64,000 nucleotides of DNA from Podarcis raffonei (GCF_027172205.1 NC_070614.1:47866001-47930000), one strand, 5' to 3'. Shown: positions 23,020-35,329, numbered from the stretch's first letter. Made by a program: numbers and translations. Notes: generated by a model from the sequence alone, not told the origin.

Positions 23020-23679
23020 AGTTTTTACCTAGCAGTTCATAAGCTGGCTGAGAGGGAATGGGAACAGCAAAAGAAATGATGGAAAGCCCAGAGTCCCCTC
23101 CAGACTGTTGCTATTTTGAAGGAGGGAATAAATTCCATACTGGCAAATTTAGCTTTTTGAAATTAAAGTGAATTAAAGTGCTCTTGTGCAACAAGCAAAC
23201 TTTTAAAAAATGGAATAAGGAGTGTGTGTGGGGGGGGGGATACATTCAAACGCGTGGAATAATAATTGCTAGTCATAATTGCTGGTAAATCATAAAATCT
23301 CTCTCCAACCAAATAAGGGTGAATGCTCAATAAACAAACGGCATTATATAACCTCTCCACAAGCTTTGTGAAGAACAAATTCTCAATAACCACTTTGCTT
23401 GAAGGCACCCAAAGTAGACCATTTAAATAAATTTCACTGATTAATATTAATCTATTTTCTCCTAAATTCAGTGTTATTTTTCTAGAAAAGATGTGCTGGA
23501 ACACATCATAAATGCCTCTGTTGTTTCCTTACAATGGCAATGGCACCCACCAGGGAGGTGCCCAAACTGAGTTCTGGCAAGTTCTGGCTGGACAACCAAC
23601 CAAAAGCCCTTCCCAAAATCAGTACCCTTCATATGAAACAACACAAACAATACAAAAGGTGGGAGAATCAAGAGTTCCT
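23020..23679. other. Downstream flank of V2R-C
   Basis: No gene seen; a short poly-G run occurs at 23231-23239. Probably 3'UTR and spacer of V2R-C. Confidence 0.4.
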
Positions 23680-24581
23680 TTAATTCTTTCTTCTCCTTAG
23701 TTGTTCTCTGCTGTTCAGTTCTGGCTTCAGAACAATGATATAGCATTTAGGGGCAAAGATGCAACCCAATAACCCAGCACTGGAGACCAAGATGGAGAAG
23801 ATCTCCACAGCCACCATGTATTTCCCTTTTGTGCTCAGAAAAGTTGGGATAAAGGACAACCAAACACTGCAAAATAGCAACATGCTGAAAGTAATAAACT
23901 TGGCTTCATTAAAGCTATCAGGTAGCCTGCGGGCTATAAAGGCCACAATGAAGCTGATAAAAGCCAGGAGACCCATGTATCCCAGGCCACAATAAAACAT
24001 AGCAATGGACCCCTCATTACATTGCAGAATGATTTCTTCAGTTACTGAGTGCATGTCTAAATCAGGGAATGGTTGAGAGGTTGATAACCACACAATACAA
24101 ATACTTACTTGGATAACACAACAGAAAAGGACAATGGAATGAGACAGTCTTTTCCCTACCCACTTCCTCATACAGGAACCTGGTTCGGTGGCCATGAAAG
24201 CTACAACCACAGTGTTGGTTTTGGCCAACACACAAGAAATGGCCACTGAGAAGATGATGCCAAAAGTTGGTTGTCGGAGGAGGCAAGTCACTTTGCCAGG
24301 TTGACCAAAGAATAGGAAAGAAGAGAGAAAGCAGAGTAGGAGGGAGACAAGGAGAATGTACGTGAGGTCCCGGTTGTTTGCTTTGACAATGGGGGTGTTT
24401 CTATGCTTAATGAATATTGCTAGCACAAAAGTTGTGACTAGAGAAAAAGAAATAGCAATTGAGGCTAAGCTGATCCCTAATGGTTCTTCATAAGAAAGAA
24501 AGTTCAGAGTTTTGGCAACACATCTGTTTTTGTTCTTGTTTGGATACTGATCTTCTGGGCACATGAAACAGTCGTCCATAT
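23680..24581 (-). CDS. V2R-C exon 6
   Basis: 902 bp. Starts [19 protein letters not shown], carries seven helices and ends LRRRKN-stop. Confidence 0.96.
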
Positions 24582-27500
24582 CTGAAAGGGGGGAAAAATA
24601 GAACAAGTTCACATTCCAGTGGCAATTTATTTAAGATTCATGGTGAATTTCTCTGCCTCTCACATGGTAGCTACTGCTCCTATTATTTTGAATCCATTTG
24701 TTCAAGGGTTAGCGTATTGGAATAGAATGTATCTATTATAGTGATGTACAGCATGTAAGAGTTGTATTAACAAATGGAATACTGGGAGTGACGGGAAGCT
24801 GCATAACATCCTTTTTGGTGCATTCTGGCACTCCAACCATGAAATTAGGCAAAAATCAATTTATCAAAAGGTGATGAATAACTTCATTGCCTAACAGACA
24901 TTTATTCTTTCTTTATGTTCATAACATACCACTCTGGTTTGAAATCTTCCCTTCTGGGCATGGGACACAATCATAGCAGCAAAATTTCCCCTCTTCCTTC
25001 CTTTTCTTCTGATTGCCAGGGTGACAGTAGTCATTGCACACAGAAATAGGCACCACCTGTCCACAAACAGAGAAGATGTTTTAAAATAATAATATAAAAA
25101 GTTCTGCTGTTCAAACAAAGAAATTACGTAAATACTCAGTAATGCACCCTAAATGGCCTCGGCCCAGTATACCGGAAGAAGCTTTTCCACCTGCATCGTT
25201 CTGCCCGGACACTGAGGTCCAGTTCCGACGGCCTTCTGGCGTTTCCCCCTCACCGCGAGGTGTGAGGTTACAGGGAACCAGGCAGAGGGCCTTCTGGTGG
25301 TGCTGCCTGGTGGGACGCCCTCCCATTAGATGTCAAGGAAATTAGCAACTATCTGACTTTTAAAAGACCAGATGTCTGACCAGAAGTCAGCCCTGTTTAG
25401 GGAAGTTTTTAATGTTTGATGTTTTATTCTGTTTTTAATCTGTTGGGAGCCGCCCAGAGTGGCTGGGGAAACCCAGCCGGATGGGCAGGCTATAAATAAA
25501 TTATCATCATCATCATCATCACCACCACCACCACCACCACCATCATCAGGATATAGCCTTGATATTGCCCTCTTCCTCTTCAGGGGTAACGAACTTTTTC
25601 CCAGTGGTCATACGCAAAAATGCGGGGTTTGCATACTAACTGCAAAATTGGACAATGAATGTAATGCTTACCTTTGTAACTTGCAGTGCAGCTAAGTACA
25701 CATGCATACACCAATGAGAGGGGGCATGACCTGGTAGGTATTTGAGGACCAAACAGATCTGGTCTGCATTAGCCTCTGGTACTGAGGTTCTCCACACACA
25801 ATGTCAGAAAGTGTAGCTTCAAGCCCTGCCTGGATATGCAAGGGACTGACATTCTTTCCCCATTCAAAGCTTTGTTCTGGTGACCACAACCCAGTAGAAA
25901 TTGTGATGGCCAACTTGTGGCATCATAACAATTTTGTTCTGAAATTTGTAGAACCCTTCCATATTTAAGAAAGACACAGCACCAACACTTCACCTGCCAA
26001 AAATACAGCATTGTTTTGGCAAGGCAAAATGTTGCATCTGAATTTTGGATGTGGAGGGCAGTAAGATTCTCTAGGTAAAGGTAAAGGTAAAGGACCCCTG
26101 GATGGTTAAGTTCAGTCAAGGTGCCTATGGGGTGCAGCGGTCATCTCACTTCAGAGCGCATGGAAACGCCGTTTACCTTCCCCTCACAGTGGTACCTATT
26201 TATCTAGGAACGCAGGTGGTGCTGTTGTCTAAACCAAAGAGCCTCTTGGGCTTGCTAATCAGGAAGTAGGCAGTTCAAATCCATGTGATGGGGTGAGCTC
26301 CCATTGCTTTGTCCCAGCTTCTTCCAACCTAGCAGTTCAAAAGCATACCAGTGCAAGTAAATGAATAGATACTGCTGTGGTGGGAAGGTGAACAGCATTT
26401 CTGTGTGCTCTGGCACTTGTCACGTTCCTCCATGCACCTGTAGCAGTTTAGTCATGCTGGCCAAATGAGTCAGAAAGCTGTCTTTGGACAAACTCTGGCT
26501 CCCTTGGCGTGCAGCAAGATGAGTGCCCCACCCTGTATTTGCCTTTGACTGGACTTAACCTTCCAGGTGTCCTTTATCCTTTTCACCTATTTATCTATTG
26601 CACTGGCATGCTTTCGAACAGCTAGGTTGGCAGAAGCTGGAATGGAGCAACAGGAGCTCACCCCGTCATGGGGATTCAAACTGCTGACCTTCCAACTGGC
26701 AAGCCCAAGAGGCTCAGTGGTTCAGACCACAGTGCTGCCTGCGTCCCCTTTCATATTCTCCATGGTCCTATCCAGTAGAAACAGAAATGATTGTACAGAA
26801 AAGGGGATTTTCATGTACCCAAATGACGCATCTGGAAAATGAAGGGAAGCCAAAGAATATCCTAGAATCCAAACCTGGTGAATACCATTGTACCACACAA
26901 TCATGTCCTCATGAATGATGAATTCTTTTCCTTCAAGAGCCTCAGGATCCACCCATCCAACTTTCACTTGACGGAAGGACTTGTTTGGGAATGTGACAAA
27001 ATTCATGATGTCAAATCCACCCCCTATTTCTCTTTTATCATTAAATGAAACTGTTTCTTTAGCTGAGTTATTAAAATAAATTCTTTGAAGAAAAGAGTGG
27101 AGCTAATTGAAAGAGAAAGAGACAGCATAATAACTTAGTGAACATTTACAAAAACCCACCCTAACCAATATTGTTTAAATAGCTTCATCCAACAAAGATC
27201 AATACATAAAAAAGCTATTTTGCAACAACCAAGGAAAAATATATGCTGCAAATGTAAAATGTTTTAAACATTGGTTGAAAACTAAAAATAAAAATTAAAA
27301 ATCCAGGCCCAATATACTCAGAAAACTTCATCTGTGAATGAAAAATACAACACTATTGCGGGCATTCAATACTAGTTCTACTCATAGTAGAACTCTTGAA
27401 TTTAATGGACATAACTAAATTAAGTTTGTTAACTTTACTGGGTCTACTCTGAGTAGGACAATTCCAAAATATCAGATGCTCACAATAACTCAGAGTAGGA

Positions 27501-30470
27501 CTTTCATTGGGGCTCCCCGTGTTCTGTACAACAATATTATTGTTAAGTTACTGCGTTCATTATCTGTACTTTCTGGAAATGAGTCAAGGCATTCTTATTT
27601 TCCATGTGATTTTCCAGATTGATGAAAAGATCTCTGCCTAGGTGTTCATTTTCTGTTGTTTTTAAGCCTTAACTCTGCTTTTCTTCTTCTAATTTAAAAA
27701 TCATTGTAGCTTTTTTTAAAAAAAATGATCATCTTGGGAAGGCAGTGCACAAATCCATTATTATTATTATTATCATTACATTAGTTAGTTGTGAGTGGCT
27801 ATCCATATGTAGTAGCGCCTTGCACAAATTAGTTCATTAAAATAAGGTTTCCTTTCCATGACATTACCTGCCAAGGCTGTGGCTCTTGAAGTTCAAATCT
27901 TTTATAGCGCAACATTATCCGGTCCTTCATTCTAGTAGAGTAAATGGCTTGCAAAGCATGAGCCACAACGTAGACAGCATTGTAGATACTGTAGCTGTGG
28001 CCAGCCACACTCATTTCAAACAGTGGCTCAGGAAGGCTCTCCAATCTCTCCTCACCAGTACATGTTTCATTTACTTTGGTTCGCTCATGAAGAGTCGGAA
28101 ATGTACAGTCAAATGCTTGCTCCCAGAAGTCCTTGAGGAAACCATTTCCTGAGGTCCAGTAAGGCTTTGCAACTTCAAGAAAATGCTTGAACCCTGTAAG
28201 TTCTTTTGAATGACTTGAGAATGCAATGGTGCCTTGAAAGAACTGGAGATCCCATCCTCTTTGAAAGCCTACTAATACAAAATCAGTCTGGGTTGTCAAG
28301 ATCCACACTTTTCTTAACGACATGATTTCATTATTTATAGGATCCCGCATAACTATAATTACGGTCAGCCACGTCAGTGTCAAAGATTCTCCATAGATGA
28401 TAAATGTACTGGCTTTATCATCTGTGAATGGTATATAAATATTTGAGGCTAGGTCAAGAACATCACCAATTTCATTGAAATGGGGTACGTGTGGGATTTG
28501 CCGTGTGAAGGCTGAGCACATTCCATTCTGGTAAAACAAGGACTCCATTGTCCGTAAGAAATGTTCTCCACTGTTATCATTCACAGTAAAGAGTCCAATC
28601 CATGTCCATCCAAAATGCTTCAACAATGTGATAATCCCCATGTACTCTTGGGTTTCATTGGGCACCATGTGGTACAAAGACGTAACCTGTCTTTTATTGC
28701 TCTCCTTTGAAGGAAATGAACCATATGTCAGCTAAAAATAAATGATGAAATAGGGTAGAGATGTGTTAGGGCTGTTATATGTGAGAATGTGCTTGTTTGT
28801 CAATGAAATATTTCTTGAAGTTGTTTGTAGGTTCTGTGAGTATTATACTAGGAGTATTTCAGCTAAACTTTCTAGAGATATGGAAGCAGTATACCATTTC
28901 TAGGAATTGTCATCCCTCAGGAATTGTAGAGGGAGTGGTTTCTTCAATTCCGCTTTTTATCAACAGTTGTTCAGATATTGTATTCAGGGATCAATGGAAC
29001 CCCAAACCCCAATAACTCAGAGTCCCTCAATATGAACCTTTTTTGCTTCCATCTGCAGCATGGGAATGGCAGACAAATGACACAGGAACAGTGTTATCTA
29101 TGGAAATTCCCATGTCTCCAATACATTCCTACCTGTGGAATGCTGTACAAGTCTAAGATGTCTGCCATATGGAAAGATGTGTCAGAGCCAAGTCCTCCAA
29201 TGATGGCTATGAGGTTTTTCTGGGTGTCACATTTGTAGTTGGGGACAAATCTATGCAACTTGAAGAGCAGACCTAGAGTGCTACAATAGGTCATCCTTGC
29301 ATCATAGTAGCTGTCATGGATGTGGAACCCAAGTGTGACATTGGGTAAAATCTTTGGATTCTCATTGATCTCTCTCACAGCAAATGCCACAGCAATGGTG
29401 TGCTGGTAGAATTTTGTCAGCATTCTGCAAACAAAGCAATTTAATTTACCATTTCAGAAGAAAAGTTTACAATGCAGGAAATAAACATATTATTTATGAG
29501 CTAAGAGACACCTTCCTCCTTAAAACACATATAATATAGGCTGCATGAGTGCATTTATATTCTGCATAGTATTTTGACACCTCTTGGAGACTGACTTTCT
29601 GCTGCAAACCACAATCCCCTGGAAACAAGTGGGGTTTACTCAGGAATAGGCATATATGTAACTGCATCATATTTGTTACACTTATTCCCATTTATTCCCA
29701 ATAAATTAATCTGACTTTTTAAAAAGACCCATTCATTTTAGTGGGAGGAAACTTACAGTGCAAGCCTATTAATTTTAAATCAGATGACCTATGATGATGG
29801 ATGAGTAATATGTAAGATGGCAGTTTTAGTCTGAATACAATCCTTAATCTTTAAGATACCAGAAGGTTCTTCCCTATCTGTTAGGATATTTCCGTTCCAC
29901 CTTAAAAGGGAGCAGGCTTTGTGAGTCACAGAGTCTGCACATTTCCTGTTCACAGGATGTTTATGTTTTCTATTGCTTTCGTTTCTCTCTCGGTGCCTCA
30001 ACACTGAAGCAGGCAGTCATGTTTTTCTCTGTTCTGACTAACGCAGAATAAACTTATAAACAATGCTCTCCTGCGTGCATCTTTCGCTGTGCATTATCTG
30101 CTGATAAGAGCATGCATCAGCCCTGGAATGTGGCAAGCTATTTTCTGGAGCTCGTGTTGCTAATTGCTGATACTGCGTGTCTACGGGAGATCGATGGACG
30201 TCCGGAGGCGACATGGGGCCATGATGGACTTTGTCTCCCTGGCAGTATCCCAACAGTTTTTGGTTAATGATTGGCTATTGAGTGATAGCAATTAATTTCA
30301 ATGGTTCTACTCTGAATACCACCCAGTGTTTATGTTTCCCCCTTCAATTTTTTGTTACTAGCTGCTTGGGTTCAAGAAACATGAAGTGTGTGTCTGTGTG
30401 TGTGCAACAAATAAGCATCCTGCAAAATATCTAAGAATGATGCACAAAAATCAGTGTGTGTGTGTGTGCG

Positions 30471-30525
<55 letters not shown>

Positions 30526-31149
30526 GAAGTGTCTACTGTCACCTTGAAGACTAATGAACCTAATATGGATACGCTTTTGTTGATTACAATCAATTTCATT
30601 AGTTCCAAGAAGTGTTACTCTCAGATATCTCTCCTTGTTTTAGTTTACTACTAAAAATCAGCTTCTAGTTGACTTTCAAAGCATAACAAGTACACTAAAA
30701 AAGCAATTAAGCTCAATAAACACAACAGCAACAACAATGACATATCAGCAGTATAAATACACTAAATGCCTGAGAATATACTGAAATAAAGTCCATATGT
30801 ACTGCCTGAAAGCTTAGCAGAATGCACAAAATTCAAAATGTGATTGAGAATGAGGAGCTGGCCAACAGGATTTCTGTCAGTTATCAAGACAATTCCCCTG
30901 TGAACTGACCAAGCCCAGAAGATGGAGAGTGGGGATTGATCCTTACTGTGGAACCTCAAACATTTTCTGTGAAGGGTGCTCCTTGAAAAGAATTTCAGAG
31001 AAAACGTAAAATATCTGAGAAGTAATTGCACCAATGATGAGGTCACCTGGCTGGTACCACTCATGGGGAACAAGGAGAAGATTGGTCACATCATCTAGTC
31101 TGCACACCATGGGAGGAAGCAGAAACAGCAACACCAATAGTGGCAACAT
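23680..31149 (-). CDS. V2R-C: vomeronasal type-2 receptor, complete, six exons
   Basis: Exons on the minus strand: 30947-31149, 29133-29424, 27868-28731, 26875-27102, 24930-25056, 23680-24581. The sum is 871 residues in one frame. The signal peptide is [16 protein letters not shown]. Exon 1 is 9 bp shorter than in A and B: between the signal peptide and PHEWYQPGD there are about four residues fewer, and the cysteine found in FRCP (A) or LRCP (B) is gone. Exon 3 keeps [11 protein letters not shown] and [18 protein letters not shown]; exon 6 keeps [23 protein letters not shown] and [13 protein letters not shown]. Intron 4 is expanded by an L2 tail and nested SINEs, and intron 1 by a candidate solo LTR. 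It is head-to-head with V2R-D. Confidence 0.95.
24930..25056 (-). CDS. V2R-C exon 5
   Basis: 127 bp. Reads [18 protein letters not shown], then [18 protein letters not shown]; donor G/GTATGT. Cysteine-rich linker. Confidence 0.93.
25148..25550 (+). mobile_element. L2-like LINE 3' end
   Basis: Homologous to 8415-8815 of the larger copy (CCGCCCAGAGTGGCTGGGGA, ACCCAGCCGGATGGGC). The tail is (ATC)n(ACC)n at 25502-25548. In intron 4 of V2R-C. Confidence 0.85.
26072..26750 (-). mobile_element. tRNA-headed SINE, interrupted by a second SINE
   Basis: Minus-strand SINE in two pieces, about 26072-26206 and 26598-26750. Its 3' end shows as GGTAAAGGTAAAGGTAAAGG on the plus strand, and its tRNA-like head with a GTTTGAATCC-type B box lies at the right. 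Confidence 0.88.
26207..26584 (+). mobile_element. tRNA-headed SINE nested in an antisense copy
   Basis: Head GGAACGCAGGTGGTGCTGTT with B-box-like GTTCAAATCC; the tail region is ACTTAACCTTCCAGGTGTCC. Flanked by the 13-bp target duplication ACCTATTTATCTA (26194-26206 and 26585-26597). Confidence 0.88.
26875..27102 (-). CDS. V2R-C exon 4
   Basis: 228 bp. Reads [20 protein letters not shown] through IVWYNGIHQ, donor CAG/GTTTGG. Confidence 0.93.
27103..27867. other. Intron 3 of V2R-C
   Basis: No gene seen. A decayed AT-rich stretch containing a GTAGGAC-type simple repeat and a short (ATT)n at about 27758-27772. Confidence 0.4.
27868..28731 (-). CDS. V2R-C exon 3
   Basis: 864 bp, opens [11 protein letters not shown] and ends PQPWQ before GTAATG. 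Open. Confidence 0.95.
29133..29424 (-). CDS. V2R-C exon 2
   Basis: 292 bp. Reads [20 protein letters not shown] through YSIPQ, donor CAG/GTAGGA. Confidence 0.94.
29879..30255 (+). mobile_element. Candidate solo LTR (fossil)
   Basis: Inverted termini TGTTAGGATA and TATCCCAACA, with an AATAAA about two fifths of the way along. No target duplication is evident and no internal retroviral genes lie beside it. In intron 1 of V2R-C. Family not determined. Confidence 0.4.
30456..30522. repeat. (TG)n/(CA)n/(GA)n compound microsatellite
   Basis: GT units run into CACA and then about 21 GA units, in intron 1 of V2R-C. Confidence 0.92.
30947..31149 (-). CDS. V2R-C exon 1
   Basis: 203 bp, phase 2 end before GTAAGG. 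Lacks the first extracellular cysteine found in the paralogues. Contains [20 protein letters not shown]. Confidence 0.9.
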
Positions 31150-31248
31150 ACTGTCAACAAGGTTTCACTCTAAATACAGTCCTTCCTTTCCCCATCCATA
31201 CCACCTGCCTTAGTTAAATAGGTTTTGTTGAATGATGTCTGACTGTGT

Positions 31249-31257
31249 CAATACAGC
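31249..31257 (-). promoter_or_regulatory. Conserved proximal motif GCTGTATTG, V2R-C
   Basis: Begins 100 bp upstream of the ATG, as in V2R-A, although the surrounding sequence has diverged. Confidence 0.55.
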
Positions 31258-31622
31258 TGCAGAAGAATCATTTATCAGTTGTATTTTTACTATTAAATGA
31301 TTGACTCTGAACATCTTGATTAACTGCTGAGATTACAAACACTTTGATATGACATTTGACCAGTATTATAGGGGTGGGCAGAAGAAACATCAGGAAGGCT
31401 GCTAACAAATCTCTGTCTGCCTTATGCTCCTATGTCCAAGGGGGATTATTTATAAGCACTTTCAGGCTTACTTGTTGATTGTTTCATGATGCCTTCTGGG
31501 CAGTCTCTTGGGCTATGCCCATTTTTTGTGATTTAGATAATTGCAGGGGGAGAAAATCACTTATTCAGAGATTGGATCCTGAGTGGCCCTTTTGATAGAA
31601 AACATGTTGGTCCATATGCCAC

Positions 31623-31706
31623 CTCTGTTCTTTAGTGGCACAGAAAGTTGTGGATTGGTTACAATTTTCTCCAAAGGGCAAATGCCAAAGGGAAAGTCAG
31701 AGTGAG
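31623..31706 (-). promoter_or_regulatory. Conserved distal upstream block, V2R-C
   Basis: Near edge 474 bp upstream of the ATG. The core CTGTTCTTTAGTGGCACAGA closely matches V2R-E (CTGTTCCTTAGTGGCACAAA). Confidence 0.55.
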
Positions 31707-31758
31707 GCCATTTTCTTTGGAGAAACAAAGCATTGCTAAATGCTAAAAATAATGTCTA

Positions 31759-32003
31759 CAGAGGTACCTCGGCTTAAGAACTTAATTCATTCTGGAGGTC
31801 CATTCTTAACCTGAAACTGTTCTTAACCTGAGGTACCACTTTAGCTAATGGGGCCTCCCACTGCTGCCGCCATGCCGCCGCTGCACAATTTCTGTTCTCA
31901 TCCTGAAGCAAAGTTCTTAATCCAAGGTAACATTTCTGGGTTAGCGGAGTCTGTAACCTGAAGCATATGTAACCTGAAGCGTATGTAACCCGAGGTACCA
32001 CTA
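31759..32003. mobile_element. Tigger-like MITE, first of a pair
   Basis: Left end CAGAGGTACCTCGGCTTAAG, right end GTAACCCGAGGTACCACT. Followed at once by a short (TA)n and a second element. Confidence 0.75.
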
Positions 32004-32013
32004 TATATATATA

Positions 32014-32164
32014 TAGTGGTACCTCGGGTTACATATAATATATGAAGAAAAAGTAGTTGAGGTTTTAAAAAGACTTCCAAACATTCCCATTGTACGTTAT
32101 CTGTTTTCAGCCTGTAACCTGAAGCGTCTGTAACCTGAAATGTCTGTAACCCGAGGTACCACTG
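32014..32164. mobile_element. Tigger-like MITE, second of a pair
   Basis: Begins AGTGGTACCTCGGGTTACAT and ends CCCGAGGTACCACTG, with TA after it (32165-32166). It shares only a (TA) run of about ten bases with its neighbour. Confidence 0.75.
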
Positions 32165-32166
32165 TA

Positions 32167-33240
32167 CTGCCAAAGCCATGTTCAGCTACAATTTATCCAT
32201 GCAACAAATCACTGGCTAAAAAAAGTATGGAATTGACTATAGGGGGTAAAATTGTAGATTTAATCTCAAAGAATGTCTAGGGTTGGCTTGACATTGAGCA
32301 CCTATGAAATTTATTTCATTGTCATTTCTAACTTATTAAAAATAAATAAATGAAACACTAAGTGACCTATTTGTTTTATGGTAGCATATACAGAATGCAA
32401 ACAAACAAGCAAATGCTATGTTAGAAACCCACTTGTAAGCAGTGGCCAGAAGGCTTTAAAATCAGCACATGCATGAGTGGGAAACTGCCTGGGTAGACTG
32501 ACATGATCACCATGGGCTGATGAAAGAGTTCACTCCCTTCCCATGTAGTTTGGCTCCAATTAATATCACACACATGTGCACACAGATATATATACACTTA
32601 TTTATGACAAATAAAAAGGATTCAAAGTGTTTGCTGTGATGTATAACATGACATTTTCTTTTAAATTTAAATCCACCGAGAATAGTGCTGCCATTTGCTG
32701 ACCGAAGACTTTCTATATTAGTCTAAACCTGCATTCATGTTTTAGAACATAATTTGTACCAAATTCTTCTCCACATAAGTAATTCAAAGGTCATTGGCAG
32801 GGCAGCTGTGAAAACGCTGGTTGTTGTTCATCATTTTGCTGAGGCCTTTGACTACTTAAGCAAACTATGGGTAGGGGGGTATTATTTTTGTTTGTTACCA
32901 TGTTATGCATGTATGTGTTTTTAAATTGTAAACCACCCTGTGATCCTCGGCTGAGTGGCATAGAAATTTGACAAATAAAATAAATATAAATAAATTGGTG
33001 AGGAAGGAAAGCAATAGAGAACGTCAAATACTTGTTTGACTGCTTTGCTGGACAGCCATCAACTCACTATTGAATGCTAATGCAATGCTTTGTGGGGAGA
33101 CAACTATGGACGCAATCCAACACCTAGTTATTGTTGTTTTTAATCATAAGCACCACATCTTTAAAAGCAGAGGGATGGAGAAACTGGGTGTAATCCATGG
33201 GAAGAAAGGGACAAACTTGGTTTGAACTTGGTTGTTTGGT
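32167..33240. other. V2R-C/V2R-D spacer, left part
   Basis: No gene seen. A LINE-type 3' tail with AAACCACCCTGTGATCCTCG is at about 32918-32996; the rest is unclassified. Confidence 0.4.
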
Positions 33241-33255
33241 AGAAAAAAATGGATA

Positions 33256-33256
<1 letters not shown>

Positions 33257-33303
<47 letters not shown>
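33257..33303. repeat. (TA)n microsatellite
   Basis: About 22 TA units. Confidence 0.95.
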
Positions 33304-33307
<4 letters not shown>

Positions 33308-33689
33308 TTCCATTAATAACATTCCAATTGGTAACAAATCAAATCAAATTAAATCATGCTACGTCATAATGCAAACAATAAAGCCAATTATGCATTCCAA
33401 ATTTTAAAAAAATTAATAGGACTTCCTTTTTTTCCTCAAAGCAAAATTATGTACAACATAAATTATACATATAAAACCAAAAAGGAAAAGAAAAAACAAA
33501 ACAAAAACACCCATAATATTCACAATACATAACAAAACATACATAGATTTTGACTTCCTTTCACTGTTTTGGGACTTCAAATTTTCAATCTTTTTCATTG
33601 TTGTGTTATATTTATATTACTTCTAGCTTTGTACCTATTACAACCATTTCTTCATTTCTTTGACCCCGCAAAACTCCACTCATTACATA

Positions 33690-33890
33690 CAGTGGTACCT
33701 CAGGTTAAGAACTTAATTCGTTCCAGAGGTCCGTTCTTAACCTGAAACTGTTCTTAACCTGAAGCACCATGCGATTTCTGTTCTCATTCTGAAGTAAAGT
33801 TCTTAACCCGAGGTACTATTTCTGGGTTAGTGGACTTTGGCAACCTGAAGCATTTGTAACCCGAAGCATCTGTACCCCCAGGTACCACTG
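33690..33890. mobile_element. Tigger-like MITE, TA-flanked
   Basis: CAGTGGTACCTCAGGTTAAG to CAGGTACCACTG, with TA on both sides (33688-33689, 33891-33892). Confidence 0.82.
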
Positions 33891-33995
33891 TACCGATATT
33901 TTTGTTCCATAACAATGTTTTTTTCATGTACTCTTTAAAATCCCTAATAAAAACCCAGATCAGGGCTATACACCTTAGAAAGGCTTTCTTCCTGG

Positions 33996-34077
33996 GTGTT
34001 GTTGAACTACAACTCCCATCATCCCTAGCTAGCTGGACCAGTGGTTGGGGATGATGGGAGTTGTGGTCCAACAACAT
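33996..34077. mobile_element. hAT-like palindromic MITE core
   Basis: The arms GAACTACAACTCCCATCATC and GATGATGGGAGTTGTGGTCC form a stem around AGCTAGCTGGACCAGTGGTT. A common sauropsid element. Confidence 0.65.
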
Positions 34078-34109
34078 ATGGGGACCCAGCATTGAGAAAG
34101 GCTGTCTGA

Positions 34110-34780
34110 GAGCTAGAGAAGGTGGTACATGGGAGTTGAGGTAGATTGCAGGTTGCTGCCAGAGAATTTTGTGAATGCTTCTGGGATTCCATTCAACAGG
34201 CACTATTAATGTGCATTGAAGCAAGGTGAAACTACATCAGAGAGGCAACTAACAACACAGCTATGTCAGCAAAAAAGAGCAGCAGATCCCTAATTGGTTT
34301 GTGGCTGGCATTAAGAATATGGAGCTTGTTTTCACTGCAAAGTGCAAGGTTCTTATGAACTGCAAGTGTGCACTGGGAAAGAAAAGGAGCAACGCCTAGC
34401 AGAATGTGAGATAACGTTCCAATGACTACTGGTTAAAGCTGTGTCAGAGTCTTCAACTCAACAGGGACAACACTGTTCAGAGGCAACACTGTCATAGAAA
34501 GGAACTGAATCAGCATTAGAAGCAATAGGAAAACTGCACCACTGAAAACCTTGCCTAGAGAGATCATCACAGACTGCAGCAAGCAGATGAAGAGATGGGC
34601 AGAGATCTATCAAAAACTGTACTTCCTCATGGGAAAACAAAGTTTCTCACACAGCAATTGAAAACATCTAGACTCTGTCTTGGAAGACCTGGATGTCCCC
34701 CTTGCCCTTGAAGAGCTGAATCTATGCACATTTGAAAGATGAAGCCTATCACACTCAGAAGTGAGCACCATGAAGGAATT
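34110..34780. other. V2R-C/V2R-D spacer, middle part
   Basis: No gene recognised. It reads as decayed repeat-like sequence with many short broken frames. Confidence 0.3.
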
Positions 34781-34784
34781 AATC

Positions 34785-34806
34785 AATAATAATAATAATA
34801 ATTATT

Positions 34807-34842
<36 letters not shown>

Positions 34843-34848
34843 TACCCT
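34785..34848. repeat. (AAT)n/(ATT)n/(TTTA)n compound microsatellite
   Basis: AAT units, then ATT, then about ten TTTA units, followed by an L2-like tail read in reverse (CCCTGCCCATCTGACTGGGT). Confidence 0.88.
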
Positions 34849-35329
34849 GCCCATCTGACTGGGTTTCAAATACCACCAGCAAATGCGCCATGGAAAAGGT
34901 GACTAGCAAGCAGACTATGTTCCTCTGGCTTAGAGTTAATGAAAGAAAGCAAAGCAGCTAGTCATAAAGAGTTTATTGGACCCCCACCCCCACCAATCTG
35001 CCAGGCTGTGTCAATTTGTAGGCCAAATAGGCAAGTGGTTGTCACTTTCCAGAGGTCCACAGTGACACTCCTGTTCATTTGCGGAAGTTTCATTTTTTGT
35101 GGGCCTCATGACAGATCTCTGTAAAGGGAAATGAATATTAGAAATCTTTGATAACTCCCAAACAATGGATTACTATCTATCTTTAAATTGTGCAAATATT
35201 ATTCCACATACAAGAACAATTACCTCCAATAAGTCACTTTTGGTGATATATTTTATTTTCACAGACTCAGTTTTCTGGCTGGCTTATTTTATTTAACGTG
35301 CTTTTTTCTATGCTGAGACCCAATAAAAC

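Noticed and set aside
30038-30253. 71-codon minus-strand frame starting MGYCQGDKV
   Set aside because: Lies inside the candidate solo LTR and shows no protein family features.
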